This document shows positions 25,440 to 37,794 of a stretch of DNA of 64,000 bases, piece by piece. The DNA is from Saxidomus purpurata (taxonomy: Eukaryota > Mollusca > Bivalvia > Venerida > Veneridae). Made by a program: the position numbers and the translations under genes. Under the pieces are notes generated by a model. It searched no databases, was not told the DNA's origin, and saw nothing but the letters and a program-made list of their open reading frames with translations. The stretch's first letter is position 1; each line of letters opens with the position of its first letter. Location: NCBI GenBank assembly GCA_022818135.1, contig JAFMSR010000007.1, positions 10,182,409-10,246,408 of the forward strand. Reading direction: 5' to 3'.

Positions 25440-25965
25440 CTTGATTTTGTAGGAAACGAGTCCTTGGTTATTATATACTAAACGAAACTTCTTACGTACC
25501 ACCCGCCTATTTCCTTCTTCATTGATCGATCAACCCTGCCAGTTTCTGTCAGCTTACTTGTAGCCATCTGTACATGAAATCGATCATGTCTTGCATTTAT
25601 GAAGACACTGGGTAGATACATCCGTTACGTAAATTTCAAAATGATCGAGTGATACACACTTAATACGGAAGAGAATTTTAAGACTGAGTTTCCTTAGTAA
25701 GAGCATCAATGCAATAACCCATGTTAAGTCTACGGAGGTTTAAACGTTAAATTAACATTCGCTGCCATATGATTTATACCACTCGAGCATTTTGAAATTC
25801 ATTTAATAGAAGTATCTACCCAGTATCTTCATTGATGCAAGCCATGATAGCTGTCGTGCATCGGTAACTTAAAATAAGCTGGCAGATATTGGAAGGGTTC
25901 ATAAAAGATAAAGAAGGAAGGAAAAAGGCAGGTGGTGCGTTATAAGTTTCGTTTAGTATAGTGAC
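25440..25965. repeat. Large imperfect palindrome (~520 bp)
   Basis: The left arm on the minus strand and the right arm on the plus strand share AGAAGTTTCGTTTAGTATA, AAGAAGGAAATAGGCGGGTGG/AAGGAAAAAGGCAGGTGGTG, ATGAAGACACTGGGTAGATA and AATTTCAAAATG.TCGAGTG. The centre is at about 25700-25740. The left arm continues on the minus strand into a 61-codon frame (25317-25502, KKFRLVYNNQGLVSYKIKF) that looks protein-like but is unassigned. This is an inverted duplication, possibly of a transposon piece. Confidence 0.7.
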
Positions 25966-28610
25966 ATAAGAATTCTTATTCAGGGGAGGGCCATCGGTAA
26001 TGTTTTAATAACCTTTGGCCAACTCTTTTGCATGTATGTGTTTGTTAGCTTGTATAAATGAAAGGTGTTTGTTTGTGTGGGCATATACGATAACAGTGAT
26101 TAGATTAAATAAAGTTTACCTTCTAACTTTTTCTATTATTTCATTACATGTTGTTTATGAGCTATGTCTTTTGGATAAACTATTGAGATAGTCTGGCGGG
26201 TTTTAACACTCGACTAATACGGGTCCAATGTAAAAACTTAGTGTCAGAAGATTTTGTTTCTGAGTGATTGCTAAATAACGCAGATTTGTAAGTTTGTTTA
26301 CGGAGTATTTAGAAATACAATGTACAATTAACCATTTATTATTTACAGACAAAACACTGCTGATTGAAAAAGCGAAAAAATACAACGAAAAAAAAATGAA
26401 AAAATAAGGTAGATCTTATTAAAATTATGCACTTAAATTGGTTAGTATTGATGTGAACTTTTACCGACAAGGTAGAAAGGAAACAAAATTTATTGTCATA
26501 TGAATGAAGTTATGTTGTAGACATATTTGCTTTCGTATACTACCAATAAAATAAACATTCACATAAGCTTTTTGTATTGTTCGCTTCCAACTCAAAACTA
26601 TGTTATGTTTATATGGTGTTAAACCCACTACGCTAAGTCTGTATCATAGTGATATAAACACAGTTTTACGAATGTTATCTAAGAACGACAGACAAGTAAG
26701 ATGTTCCTTATTATTAAAGCTTAATTCAAGCAATGCAGACAAAAGCTATTTAAGGTGAATTTGTATTTTATCAAATGCAAAAACAATACAAATCATAATG
26801 ATTTATAATAAAATATTCTTGTCAGTATATCATGTAATCGATGAACATAAAGAATAACAAGGAAAGCTAACGCTTGAATTTCACGAATGCATACTATTAG
26901 TAAGGCCTTATGCTGAATATCAAAGACTTTTTTTATTCCTTTACTTTTCTGGTATAGCCAGTTTTTAATGTCTCTCTTATGTAATCCCGAGTTTATGTTC
27001 ATATTTCAAATATGTTTTACATAGTTTAGTATCAGTTTGGTTAAATCTGTGGTGGTTGATTATTTACGTCTGGTGTATCACTCCCTCTGCAATATGCAAA
27101 CATTCTTAAAATAGTCCTCAAAACCATCTAGTTCCATTTGTCATTTGGCAGAATCAACAGAATTAGCCTGACAAGCTTCATACATAAGTGATCAGGAATA
27201 AGAACAATAAGCCGGGCTGATCTACTGGATAAAATGATATGGAATCGGTAGAATTAGACGGGCAAGTCTCGAAGATAATTGAAACGGAAGCAACATAAAT
27301 AGCTTAACTGTCATCGTAGATAAGAACGCGGTTAATTGGAACATGTGCACTTTGCAAATCACATTTAGAAAAGTGGTCATTAAGTCTTGTCTTGCTGTTA
27401 CATCTAAAATTAGAAATACAGCCTTATCTACGACAAACCAAATTTTTGTAAAACTTCTTATCTATTCTCAGTATCCATTAAGTATAATAATTTTCATTAA
27501 TCTAGTATATGTTGAATTTTAAAACAAAATCCTCAGATATAATCAAAGCGCTGAAGACGCTGGATTTGTTTGTGTATTCAAAATATTTGTCCTTTGATTT
27601 GTTGTGAAGGCTATTTCAGTCCGTAATCTTCATTAGTGAAGGCTAAATACCAGTTGGTTGAGTGCATCAGTTATAAATCGTATTTTGGATCGAATTGTCT
27701 CTGTTTCTATTCCCGGTACACATAGACAGCAGGGATTTTCACTGTACTCAACAAAATGTTTTCACCTACAGTTCTATTGTCTAAAATCAGACACTGATCG
27801 AGCAGCTAGTTAGTAGTTACGGCGCTTCGATAACACAAACGAGCAGGCAATAACACCGATCAATAAGGGGATTTATTGTGCAGACCGACAAAGTAATAAT
27901 GCGTATCTATAATGCAACAATGTACATTTATAGAACGAATATGGTTGAGACCAGGAAGTAACGATGTTCAAATGTTTTTTCTGCAGTCATTGATATGTAT
28001 TTTAACAAAATAGCTCATTCGATGCGTTTCAAGATAACGAGGCCTACAGTCGAATATAGCGTAAATTGCCTTCTACTTAAAACAATCACCACCTATGAAA
28101 TACAACAAATCGTTTAAACATCGACAATAACGTGTGTTTTCTGCTTAAGGTGCTCACGCGTATTTCTAATACATGTAGGAACGCAGACTAGCTCGCGCCA
28201 GGTCCGCAGAATAAACATATCAGCAATAAGGAAAGTTATAATTACGTCCCTTGCCGCGCATTGATAAAAATTTATGAATGGATGGATATAATCGTAAAAA
28301 AGAGAATGTGCAAACATGTGCGTAAATATTCCTGGCTGTTCAAAATATTTCATTCTTTAAAATGATGATCAGGGTTAGACATTTTGTTGTCACAGAAACT
28401 CAAAAACATATGTTTTCTTTCCGCATAAGGTTTAAAGAAATGGCCGGCGAGTTAAGAAATCGGAACTATTTCTATAGGGTGTTTATATATAGTAAATCGT
28501 CCCTTATTTTTACGCATCATTGTAAAATGAAATACATCCGCGGTTCTCATGCGAAAACAGTTTACTTAAGTTATATTTACAAAATTTAGCAGATGCTGCA
28601 TGAGTTTATA
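25966..28610. other. Intergenic AT-rich stretch, nothing recognised
   Basis: No ORF with family features, no tandem repeat and no clear transposon ends were seen on either strand. Confidence 0.4.
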
Positions 28611-28614
28611 ACAT

Positions 28615-28626
28615 TATATATTTAAA
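28615..28626 (+). promoter_or_regulatory. Possible TATA box of the C1q gene
   Basis: TATATATTTAAA about 170 bp before the ATG at 28792. The composition is AT-rich, so chance occurrence is quite possible. Confidence 0.25.
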
Positions 28627-28791
28627 CAATACAACTTTCATGTCTGCAATGGCCAAATGGTTTCAAATGAAGAATAATAATTTGGGATTATATGCTGACT
28701 GACGTGCCGGAGCTACTTCCAGATTTGGTACTTAAGGAGTAGGCTTCGGAAAACGGTAAGTAAATTTGTTTGTTGACACAAACAAATAAAA

Positions 28792-30622
28792 ATGAATTTT
28801 AAAACAGTTCTGCTGGTTTGTTCACTTGTGACTGAGAGCTTTAGTGTTTGTTCAGCGGAGGAGGTTTCGGCAAGTGTTCAAGACCAACATATTGGCAGAG
28901 AAGAAGATAAAGGCGCAAAGAATGAAGTTGTTGTAACTAGAGAAAAGTTCGAAGAACTCCTATCTCGCATGGAAAACCTCGAAGTACGGGAGAAGTCTCT
29001 TGAGAACAGACACATGCTTGAGATTCAGAGCTTACGTCGTCAACTGTCAATCCAAAGCCGACACACTGCGAGTCTTGAGCGCGTGGTCAAGAATTTCTCC
29101 AAGAGAACTCCGGGACCGATCATTGAAGACATCTACAAACTAGCAAAAACTTCAACAGAAAATAAGAAAGAAGTTAAATCATTGAAAACACATTCTCGTA
29201 TAGGTTCGTAGTTCATTATATTTTATATGAGAAATTATAGCAGAAATCTAGACAAATGGTATGTACGAGGGATATTCAAAGTGTAACGTTAATTTGAAAT
29301 TCAACAGAACTTAAAGAGGCACTCCCTACATCTAGCAGATTATGTTCTCGAAACATATATTATGTGTTCAATGAACGTAAATGATCAATAAATACATTTT
29401 CAAAGAAGAACCTATGGCAAAAGATGTCTTATTTTACCACAATTAGTCAATATAGAGGCTTTCTGTAATGAATCGCATCCATCCATTAATATTGTACAAC
29501 AACAACTCTACATAGATTATTGAATGGTTTACGGTACTGCAGTATAGTTTAAACCGCTGATTTATTGATAATGACTTGGAATGCATAGTTTGCGTAGCTG
29601 AAACTTTTAAGTTAAGTTATAATATTTCCAAAGATTCTATTATTTATGTTTTGGAGGTCATTAGAGGTCGACATTAGTTATAGGGTATGCCCCTTTAACA
29701 CTCGTCACAAATTAATAATTGACGTATACAATAAATACAAATGTACACATCGATGTTCAAGTGTTTTATTTTTACAGCTATGTTTGTCATGGCCAATTCT
29801 CCTGCTGAGGCTTATGCGTGCAAGGAGGCTATAGGGGAAGGGGATATGTGTAAAACATATGTTCTCATTTAACTTGAAAGAAATAGCAATGTAGAAGCTC
29901 TGAGCTAAAATTAAATTTTTTTCCATATACATGTATTTAAACAAATTAAAACGATGTTGTTCATATCTGACCATATCCATCAAATCCGGATTTATGTGTT
30001 TTCTTATTTCCAGATTGAAAGAATAGCTGTTGGAGAGACTGTTCTACAACATTTCAAGATCATTCTTCGTTCTATACATTACTGCAGTAGTGCAATATCC
30101 CCTCATTTAGTAATATTGCACATGATATAATTGTCTTATCTATATTCTGTTGTTTTTGTAGAGAACAAGCCAGCAAGAATACGCCGAGCTGAAAATGAGT
30201 TTCCTGTAGCGTTTTTTGCCAAACTGACGCATCATATGACTCACGTGGGTGCACATCAACCAATCGTCTTCGATCACGTGGTAACAAACATCGGCAACGC
30301 ATACAACAGTCATTTTGGTTCATTTGTCGCTCCAGTACCAGGTACTTACGTGTTCTCTACCACACTCTTCACACACTACCATTCCAACTTCCATGCGCAG
30401 TTTGTTAAGAATGGGCAAGCTGAAACATTTATGTATTTAAGTGGCACTGAGGCAGGTTACGATACTACGAGTCAAACTATAGTATTGCAGCTAAAGAAGG
30501 GAGACGATATAAGCGTTCAAAACTACGATACCGACAAAGCAATCTATGGCTTGAATTATACAACATTAGCTGGATTTTTGCTGCAGGAGGACCTCTCAAG
30601 TGCGGTGATCGTTGGAAAATAA
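28792..30622 (+). CDS. Secreted coiled-coil C1q-domain protein (two exons)
   Basis: A secreted C1q/TNF-superfamily protein, probably a trimeric soluble recognition protein; bivalves carry hundreds, many used in innate immunity. Exon 1 is 28792-29203: signal peptide (MNFKTVLLVCSLVTESFSVC, cleavage near residue 22), then a charged heptad-rich coiled coil from about 45 to 115 (FEELLSRMENLEVREKSLE). Donor ATAG|GTTCGT is weak but fits phase 1. Exon 2 is 30162-30622 after TTTTTGTAG. The C1q domain spans about residues 151-283: VAFFAKLT, VTNIGNAYNSHFGSFVAPVP, GTYVFSTTL, LKKGDDISVQ, TLAGFLL. Total 290 aa, normal for the family; no collagen repeat is present, as in most bivalve members. A mariner relic follows directly. 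A truncated inverted copy of exon 1 lies near 37 kb. The ligand cannot be read from sequence. Confidence 0.92.
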
Positions 30623-30734
30623 CTTTTTGCTAGTTGTTTGTATGTCTTTTAAAGATAAGACAACACTTATGATAAAGTTCAGAGAATTGTGTTCTTTTTC
30701 TTTTTCAAATCGTAAAATATAAAATAATCGTTTG

Positions 30735-31095
30735 GCCAATGTCTGATTGCTACATGATAATGCGTCATCGCACACTTTTGTTCTTGGCGTCTATTGTACA
30801 TGTTGTACAAGACATTCTGAAGCAGGAAAAGGTTGTTGTGCTCCCTCCCGTATTTGCCTGACCTTGCCCCGTTTGACTTCTTTTTGTTCCCAAGGCTCAA
30901 AAAATACCTTTCTGGTCGAAAATTTGTCCAGCGCAAACACTTCGGCTCTGCAATATTCCTCTTTCTTCATAGTATACCCAGAAAAGACTATGAAAATGCC
31001 TTCAATGATTGGATTAGAAGACTGAAACTTTGCATATCCGTTGGAGGTGAATACTTCGAGGGGGAAATTTTCATTGAAATCTATCAATGACTCGG
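30735..31095 (+). pseudogene. Mariner-type transposase fragment
   Basis: The C-terminal part of a mariner transposase in shifted frames: MLHDNASSHT (the HDNA catalytic block) at about 30747, LPDLAPFDFFLFPRLKKYL (the catalytic-site P-D-L-AP-DF-LFP-LK block) at about 30855, then DYENAFNDWIRRLKLCISVGG to about 31065. At least one frameshift lies between the HDNA block and the PDLAPFDF block. The N-terminal half and terminal repeats are not visible. It starts about 110 bp after the C1q stop codon. Confidence 0.85.
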
Positions 31096-31412
31096 ATACA
31101 TTTTTATGTGCTTAGATGCATTCATATTTGAACATTCGTCGTACTTGGACTTTCTGTGAGCAAGCTGGACAGTCTTTGTGTTTTATAAGCAACCAGATCG
31201 AAGTAATTTAAAAGAGCGATGATAAAGGTTCAGGAGGACTGATCTAAAGTGGGCAGCAAAAGATTAAAGTTAAGTAACCACTTTGCAAAAATAAACCGCT
31301 TTTGTTCCAAGCTGATGCATTTGTGATCATTTAACACTTTTCCTGGGAAAATGCTATCCTCAAAGTATCGTTTCCACTACGGTTGCAATAATCTTTTACG
31401 TTATAGTTCTCG

Positions 31413-31560
31413 TGGAGCCGCCGTGACGCAGTGGTAGCGCGTTCACCTCATAATCGAAGGGCCCGGATCGCCATGTCGGTAGTGTCCTTAGGCAAGACAC
31501 AAATAATTCCACATTGCCTCTCTCTCTCTCTTCGAAGTCGATTTCATCATGAAGATATAA
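31413..31560 (+). mobile_element. tRNA-derived SINE, copy 1 of a shared family
   Basis: Head GGAGCCGCCGTGACGCAGTG GTAGCGCG (A box) followed by GAAGGGCCCGGATCG where the B box is eroded, then body GCCATGTCGGTAGTGTCCTT AGGCAAGACACAAATAAT. The body is nearly identical to the copy at 62707. Confidence 0.8.
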
Positions 31561-31929
31561 ACATTTGTTTGCTTATTGGCCATGTAAATATTTTTAATAC
31601 GTTGTAGATTAAAGACATGACTAAGGGTAGGGGTAGATTCAAGACGGAAAATGTGTATGTAAATTCATGAACATTAACTGATAAATGTAGCCAGCCTAAG
31701 TAATCCAATATTCCTGGTTCAAAAATAGAATTAAGAATGTTTATTGCGATAAGTTGTGTGCTAATTTTGCAACACTGTAATAAAAATAGGCTTTTAGAGG
31801 CTGTTAACAATGTGAAATATAATTATATTTTCAACTAAAGGGACATAACTCTAATTATTCTGACCAGACGTAGCCCGTCATCAAAACTGTTCAAAAGTTG
31901 ATGTCATACAATTGCTTTTAAAGATTAGA

Positions 31930-33735
31930 TATGATTGCTTAGAAAAGGTGGCCTCTGGAGTGTAAACAAAGCAAGCTTTAGAAATGTCACAAGTAAAATA
32001 GATACACATACTAATTTTCAACTTTACGTGAGATTATGCATACAGCTATGCAGAGAGCGGGTAAACATTATCATGTTTCCTGTTTTAACCAAGACAGTGG
32101 CATACATGTAGGTTAATTAAAACAGTGATGTATAAATGAGCCAGTTCCATCTTATACGTTGTACCCCGATCATACTTAGAACGTTTTCAAAGTCATCCAT
32201 GTGAGGGCATTAATGATCCAAGCCTGTTGACTCATGTGGCTAGTTTATAAAAGAAATGAGAATGTACATGGATCAACATTACACTGTGAAAAAATATGAA
32301 AACATTTGAGTGTACTGATAGCTCTCGTCTAAGATATCGTCCAAAAGCAATCTCGTATTTTCCTTTACCTGAAGTTGGTAATTTAAATACTTAAAAACAT
32401 TGGCTTTAAAATAGTTTCTAAAGTGGTTATGAAAATTCCCTCAAAGTAGACCTAGTGACCCAGTTGTTACTTCCTTATTACAGCTAGAGTGTGAAAACGA
32501 AGCTCATCCAATTAAATTGCAGTGGGAATTATGACATAACATAGAAGGTTTATGATACTATCATTCTAAAAACATCCGGATAGCAGCACTTCAATTTGAC
32601 ATTGAAAATAAGGAAAAATGAAAAAGAATCTACATGTAATTGAAAAGTGCGTGAGTGCGTTTTTGTCCTTTACCATTTATCCTGTAAATAACTATTCATA
32701 GCATTTAATATTAAATCTGGAAGTCAATCGGAGAGCTTTATACAACGTGTTACTGCTGTATAACCTGTAGGAGAGACAGTTTTTGCATTTTAAGTTGGAG
32801 ACGCTTGAGACTCACTCCAGATAGAATCAATCTCAATAAGAGTTAGTTAAAAGATTATCAGAGGCAAAATGTCAATATGTATTAATTTTATATTTTGTTA
32901 TTTGTTGGGTTTCATTTGTGTTTTTTTCAACTGAGTTGTAATAAATAATATTAAGTTAGTGCTTAGTTTTTATTATGTTTTTTTTTAAATTGTGAATTTA
33001 TTTTGTATACCTCCGTATTTGCAAAATACATTACTTTTTAATATTTTTATTAGCTATACTTATTGTTTCGTCCTGTCACTTCCATAATGTTCTAAATAAA
33101 CAAAACTTAATTTCGAGAAAATTACCTTACTTCGTTTAAAGTCAGAATTTGAAGGTCACTTATATCTGCAAAATATGTAAAGTTCTATACATGTACTTGT
33201 TTTGTAGTAGTTTTTGAGAAAATGACGTAACAAATAGAACATGTTTTCCGTTTTTATTTGTCTCTGTGTTTAATTCCACAATGTACAATGAAGAAGAAGC
33301 TAACAACTGTGCATGTATATAAAAGGAACATAATTTGAGCACTTTTGTACCGCTTCATAGGATATTAGTAAAATAACAGTTTTTTTATAAGATTTTAAGT
33401 ATATTTTAAGTTCGAAAAAACCAAAGCTCCGAAATATGCATAATTAACGCATCACAAGTTGACTATTTGCAACTGTTTATTGGTGTCAGTATTGTGTGGT
33501 AAAGGCATACTAAGCCTGTGATTTACCTTCCCTGTTTGAATACATGCTTTTGTACTATTTCCAGGCAAGAAATGAATACAATGGTCACACTATTTTAATT
33601 CTTCGTTAGTGATCGCAAGATATTCAAAAGAAATATACTTATGCAGTTTGTAAAATATCCGAAGATTATGTCCGATTGACTGAAACACTACAGTTAAAGT
33701 ATTTCACAATAAGTGATGATATTGTATTTTAGTCT
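31930..33735. repeat. Segmental duplication, copy A (partner at 37240-39617)
   Basis: Two stretches match the partner in the same orientation: 31950-32640 (shared phrases CAACTTTACGTGAGA, CAGTGGCATACA, GCACTTCAATTTGACATTG) and 33461-33735 (AGGCAAGAAATGAATACAAT, GTTAAAGTATTT, AAGTGATGATATTGTA). The partner lacks about 300 bp near 32220-32560. No gene is seen in 32650-33460. Confidence 0.8.
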
Positions 33736-34311
33736 TCATTTCAAATTACATTAATCACTAATTAATTCCCTTAAACAGATTCGAAACCATAAATTAATGC
33801 ATTTTACTTGCACATTTTCCTTTGTGTAAATTTAGTGTCACGTGATGTGTTTTCATTTATAAACTGGCACGCATAAAAATCATCATCACCTCTCATTTGT
33901 TATTATACTTATTCTATTATAAAGTTTTGAATAAGAATTATAAAAATGCTGGATGAATGTTTTAATGCATTGCCAATAATTGGATTGAATATTAAGGTAG
34001 GTATTCTAGCATCTTTTTAAAAATCTAACAAGCATTTCGTGTAAAAGTGAAAATAGAAATTGGCAATAGCATATATACAAATCACGGGGAAATGCACGAT
34101 TGAAACTGTTTTTGAGAAACAAAAGTGAAATTCTAATTGTCACGTAGCTGATTTATACGATATCAGATGCATTAAGAAAATATCTATGTACAGTCTTAAT
34201 ATTTTCACGCGCACATGCGTGTCACAATCACAATTATGGCAGGGAAGCGTCTTGTGAGATGGATTCGATTTGAACGGAATGAACGTGGACTACAGTGTCT
34301 TGATTGTCTTT

Positions 34312-34521
34312 CTATGTAGTACTTGTATCAACAGAACGACCTGCCCGGAGAAACACCCTCAAGCTCCTACAACGACATCTTCCAGCTAAACGTACGCAAA
34401 CCTTCCCTCGGGGACAGTTTCTTTTGCAGCAATTTCGTCTGCGACGAGTGCCGACGCTGTCACACGCCATTAACACAAGGCAGATGATGAGAGTTACTAT
34501 AACAACTCTTTGCAGCTTCAT
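34312..34521 (-). CDS. Small secreted cationic six-cysteine peptide
   Basis: A complete 69-codon ORF. Residues 1-24 form a signal peptide (VVIVTLIICLVLMA core); the remainder is strongly basic: RRRR at 26-29, then six cysteines at 31, 32, 36, 42, 49 and 51 in the pattern CC-x3-C-x5-C-x6-C-x-C, with the CPRGKVC segment, ending in an Arg-rich tail. Signal peptide, high positive charge and three potential disulfides fit an antimicrobial-type peptide, but I know no named family with this spacing. ATTTTAG lies just upstream of the ATG on the minus strand and may be a 3' splice site, so a 5' UTR exon may exist. It lies between the two C1q copies. It could be a chance frame; expression is unproven. 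Confidence 0.55.
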   Translation of the reverse strand: MKLQRVVIVTLIICLVLMACDSVGTRRRRNCCKRNCPRGKVCVRLAGRCRCRSLRVFLRAGRSVDTSTT

Positions 34522-36010
34522 CTTGGACTAAAATATCATATATAAAATGCTATGTTTAATGTTTAATACTTAATCTTTCGAAAGGTTTGGGAAGTTTGTT
34601 CTTGGATTTTGTAGAACCACAAAGTTAAGATTTTTTCTAAGCGCATGGGATCTTTATTCAGCGTAATAATCAACACAAAATGATTTTTTAATTCAGCTTG
34701 AAAAAATAAAATACATTCGACTGATTTTAGTACAGTTATTTATGTATTTTGTTTTAATGTCAGAATAAGGAATTAATGAATTAAATATTTTATATTTACC
34801 TCTCGGTTGTATATTTCCCTCTTTACAATTGTATTATTGTATTTTCACAATCCGCTTAAAGTCTTTAGTTCGTTTATAATAAATGGCAGAAACGTTTATG
34901 TACAGTGCGCGCCTCTGTAGCAGGAAAATCCATTTGTATATATGAAGTTATGAATCAACGATTTAAAGACCACGTGCGAAAAGAAAAAAGTGATTCACAC
35001 ATCCTTATAAAAACCTACATTCTAACGCCCTATTATTGTAATGTTTGTCTTAAAGGCTACGTTAATTAATTTTTGACTATACTGTCAAACAATCGAACAG
35101 TTTTTAATTTTATCGGAATTAAGCAAATGTTGCATTATGATAGAGTTAAACGTTCTGTATTTTGACATAGTGTATACAATTTTGCTGGTCAAGAAAAAGT
35201 CAACGGTTTCGGCTAACGACCTGTCCTTATCCTTCTTTAAGCAAAGAAGACACTCAGATCACACGTGAATAACCACTAACACATCAATAAATGTCTCTCG
35301 TCGGCTTTTGGCTACTCACACCCCATTTTCAATGTTTCATCTTTTGTTTTGTTGAGGAGTAATAGTTTAAATTCATTGTAGAATCGAAATAGTAAACTCG
35401 TACCATAATTAAATGTGTCTTAATATACGACCGGTCGTTCAGATGCGTGTAAATAGATATTTTTTCGAAAGAGCTCGTTCTACTTACTACACATCTGAAC
35501 TTCTAATATTATGTTAATACACGTTAACTCACAGTATAGATGTCGGAAGAGGAGGAACACAACCTTCTAGTTGAGCGACTCACAACTATAGCCAAACATT
35601 TTGCTTCTCTTGGAACATCTTACACCACGTTGAATATACTTTAGAAATATCACATACGCAACAATGCGACTCAAAAGTACACACGCCCGTTTAACTCGTA
35701 TGTGGGATGCAAGTTGGTCTCAGGTGAAAGTAGTATGAACAACTACCAGCACTCAAAATATACAACCATTTCTGTCATTGTCATTTTTCAAGTAAGTAGT
35801 TGAACTGTCTTTTTTAACATTTTTACAGTATTTAATTTAACAATTTGAAACATCTCGCATGCTATTCGATGGCAAAATTAGTTGAAATTTAGAAGGAATC
35901 TTATCACTAAGGCTCATGGAAATTCATTTATCATTACGAAGGCAAAAATGAATTTAAGAATAAATGTAAGTAATTATAAGTCTAATCAAAGTTTTAAATA
36001 GTCTTAAATG
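34522..36010. other. Intergenic stretch, nothing recognised
   Basis: AT-rich, no coding signal or repeat boundary seen on either strand. Confidence 0.4.
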
Positions 36011-36014
36011 GACA

Positions 36015-36360
36015 TTAAAAAAGTGATATTATGCGCATCTTACTACACATAGTGTATTTTTGGCAACAGTTTTATAAAAACAATTTTCGGTTGCTGTGCA
36101 TAAAAAAGTGTTAAACTAATGATAATACCGCATTAGTATTTGAAGTTAGTGCTGGAAGGGAAGCAATTCCTGCATGCAGTTTTTTTTCTTAAATTGTCTC
36201 TCCCAGTCAAAATAGGAAAAGTAATATTTGGAAAGTTATTATTTCGTACTGGTAAAAGGAGGAGTTTGGTGTATTGGGTTAAAAGCTTTTATTTCCTCTA
36301 CCCTTTTTACACACACCTATTTCAGCTGGATTGTTACTTGTGCATAATTCCACTTTAAGA
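36015..36360 (+). repeat. Dispersed repeat, inverted partner at 50200-50625
   Basis: Shares with the complement of 50200-50625: ATGCGCATCTTACTACACAT, TTGGCAACAGTTTTATAAAA, AATACCGCATTAGTATTTGA, CAGTCAAAATAGGAAAAGTA and CAGCTGGATTGTTACTTG. The pair is 14 kb apart in opposite orientation. No ends or target duplications were resolved. Confidence 0.75.
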
Positions 36361-36496
36361 AATATTATTTTTGTATTATACTGCCGCATACATATAATCT
36401 ATGATATAATATAATTTAACATATCAATTACACTAGTTAAAACAATATAGGGTATACACGTCACTGGTTATAGTAAGTTTGACAATTGTTCTGATA

Positions 36497-37190
36497 CTTT
36501 GCAAATAAAAACAAGAGGGGCGGTTTAATTTTGCAAAGTAGTTACATGTACTAAACTTTAATCTTTTGCTGCCCGCCTAAGATCAGTTCTCCTTAACCTT
36601 TAAATTACTACGATCTGGTTGCTTATACAACATAAAGACTATCCAGCTTGCTCGCAGGAAGTAACTGATCAAACAGCGGTACTAATTTTACTCGTCAAAC
36701 CGAATAACTATCACTTAACAACAATGATCGTCAGGACCAAGGCTTGAGTCCTTTTAATAGAATGTTGCTTTCTTGATAAGAAGCCATGTCTCCGCTGTTC
36801 CACTGAAGTGTGATAATATACCATCACATTTTAAAGTTGTTAACAGCTATGAAAGGAAATCGTTGCAAACCTTATTTTCTGTAAAAACGTTTGCCAGTTT
36901 GTAGATGTCTTCAATGATCTGGTCCGGAATTGTCTTGGAAAAATTCTTGACCACACGCTCAAGACTCGCTGTGCGTCGGCTTTGGATTGAGAGTTGGCGA
37001 CGTAAGCTCTGAATCTCAAGCATGTGTCTGTTCTCAAGATACTTTTCCCGTACTTCGAGGTTTTCTATGCGAGATAGGAGTTCTTCAAACTTTTGTTTAG
37101 TTACAACAACTTCATTCTTCGCACTTTGGCTTCTTCTCCGCCAATAACGTGGTCTTGAACACTTTGGACTTAAGCTCGTCATTAAAAGTT
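36497..37190 (-). pseudogene. Truncated inverted copy of the C1q gene (exon 1 only)
   Basis: Minus strand 37160-36870 repeats exon 1 of the C1q gene at high identity (EELLSRIENLEVREKYLENR, SIQSRRTASLERVVKNFSK). The signal peptide is gone, a 1-bp deletion shifts frame before KNEVVV, and identity stops abruptly after TENK. The C1q exon is missing. Then 36660-36497 matches 31150-31320 downstream of the intact gene, also inverted (AGCAAGCTGGA, ATAAGCAACCAGATCG, GGGCAGCAAAAGATTAAAGT). So an inverted duplicate lost about 2 kb including the intron and C1q domain. An ORF of 111 codons remains, but it would give only a coiled coil without a secretion signal. Confidence 0.85.
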
Positions 37191-37794
37191 GTCCAATTTT
37201 TGTGGTCGTACACTTGATGTTTTAGTTCAGATATAATTGTTCAGAAAATGTGACCTCTGTAGTGAGAACAAAGCCAGTTTTTGAAAATTCGGACTAGTCA
37301 CTGGGAAAATAGTTGCATGCTATTTCCAGAATAGGTACATGTTCAACTTTACGTGAGAGTATGCATACTGCTTGGAAGAGAATCGGGTAAAGACTATTAT
37401 GTTTCCAAGAGCGCTAAACTGTTTTATCAAGGTCAGTGGCATACACTCATGTAAGTTAATCGAAACATTGATGTAGTAGCAGTATTCCATCTTACTATAC
37501 GTTCTGTACCGATATACTTATAACGTCCCCACTCGACGTCATCCCTATGAGGGTCCTTTTGACAAAACATGAGGTTAATGGTACTACCAATTTGAAAATA
37601 TCCGGAAAGCAGCACTTCAATTTGACATTGGAAATACGGAGAAGAGGAAATGAATCTAATTGAAAAAAAGAAACCAGAGAAAGACAAAGGGGCGAAAAAG
37701 CATTCAACATATAGTACGGTTTGCATATCGCAATAGCCTGACAAAACGTTAACGATTTGTTCCAACACCCCTGTTTTAACCCCTTCACACTTTT

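Noticed and set aside
34304..34531. 75-codon plus-strand ORF opposite the cationic peptide
   Set aside because: Overlaps the minus-strand ORF, with no signal peptide or recognisable motif; probably a shadow frame.
36847..37182. Second functional C1q gene
   Set aside because: No signal peptide in frame, 1-bp deletion, no C1q exon; treated as a pseudogene.
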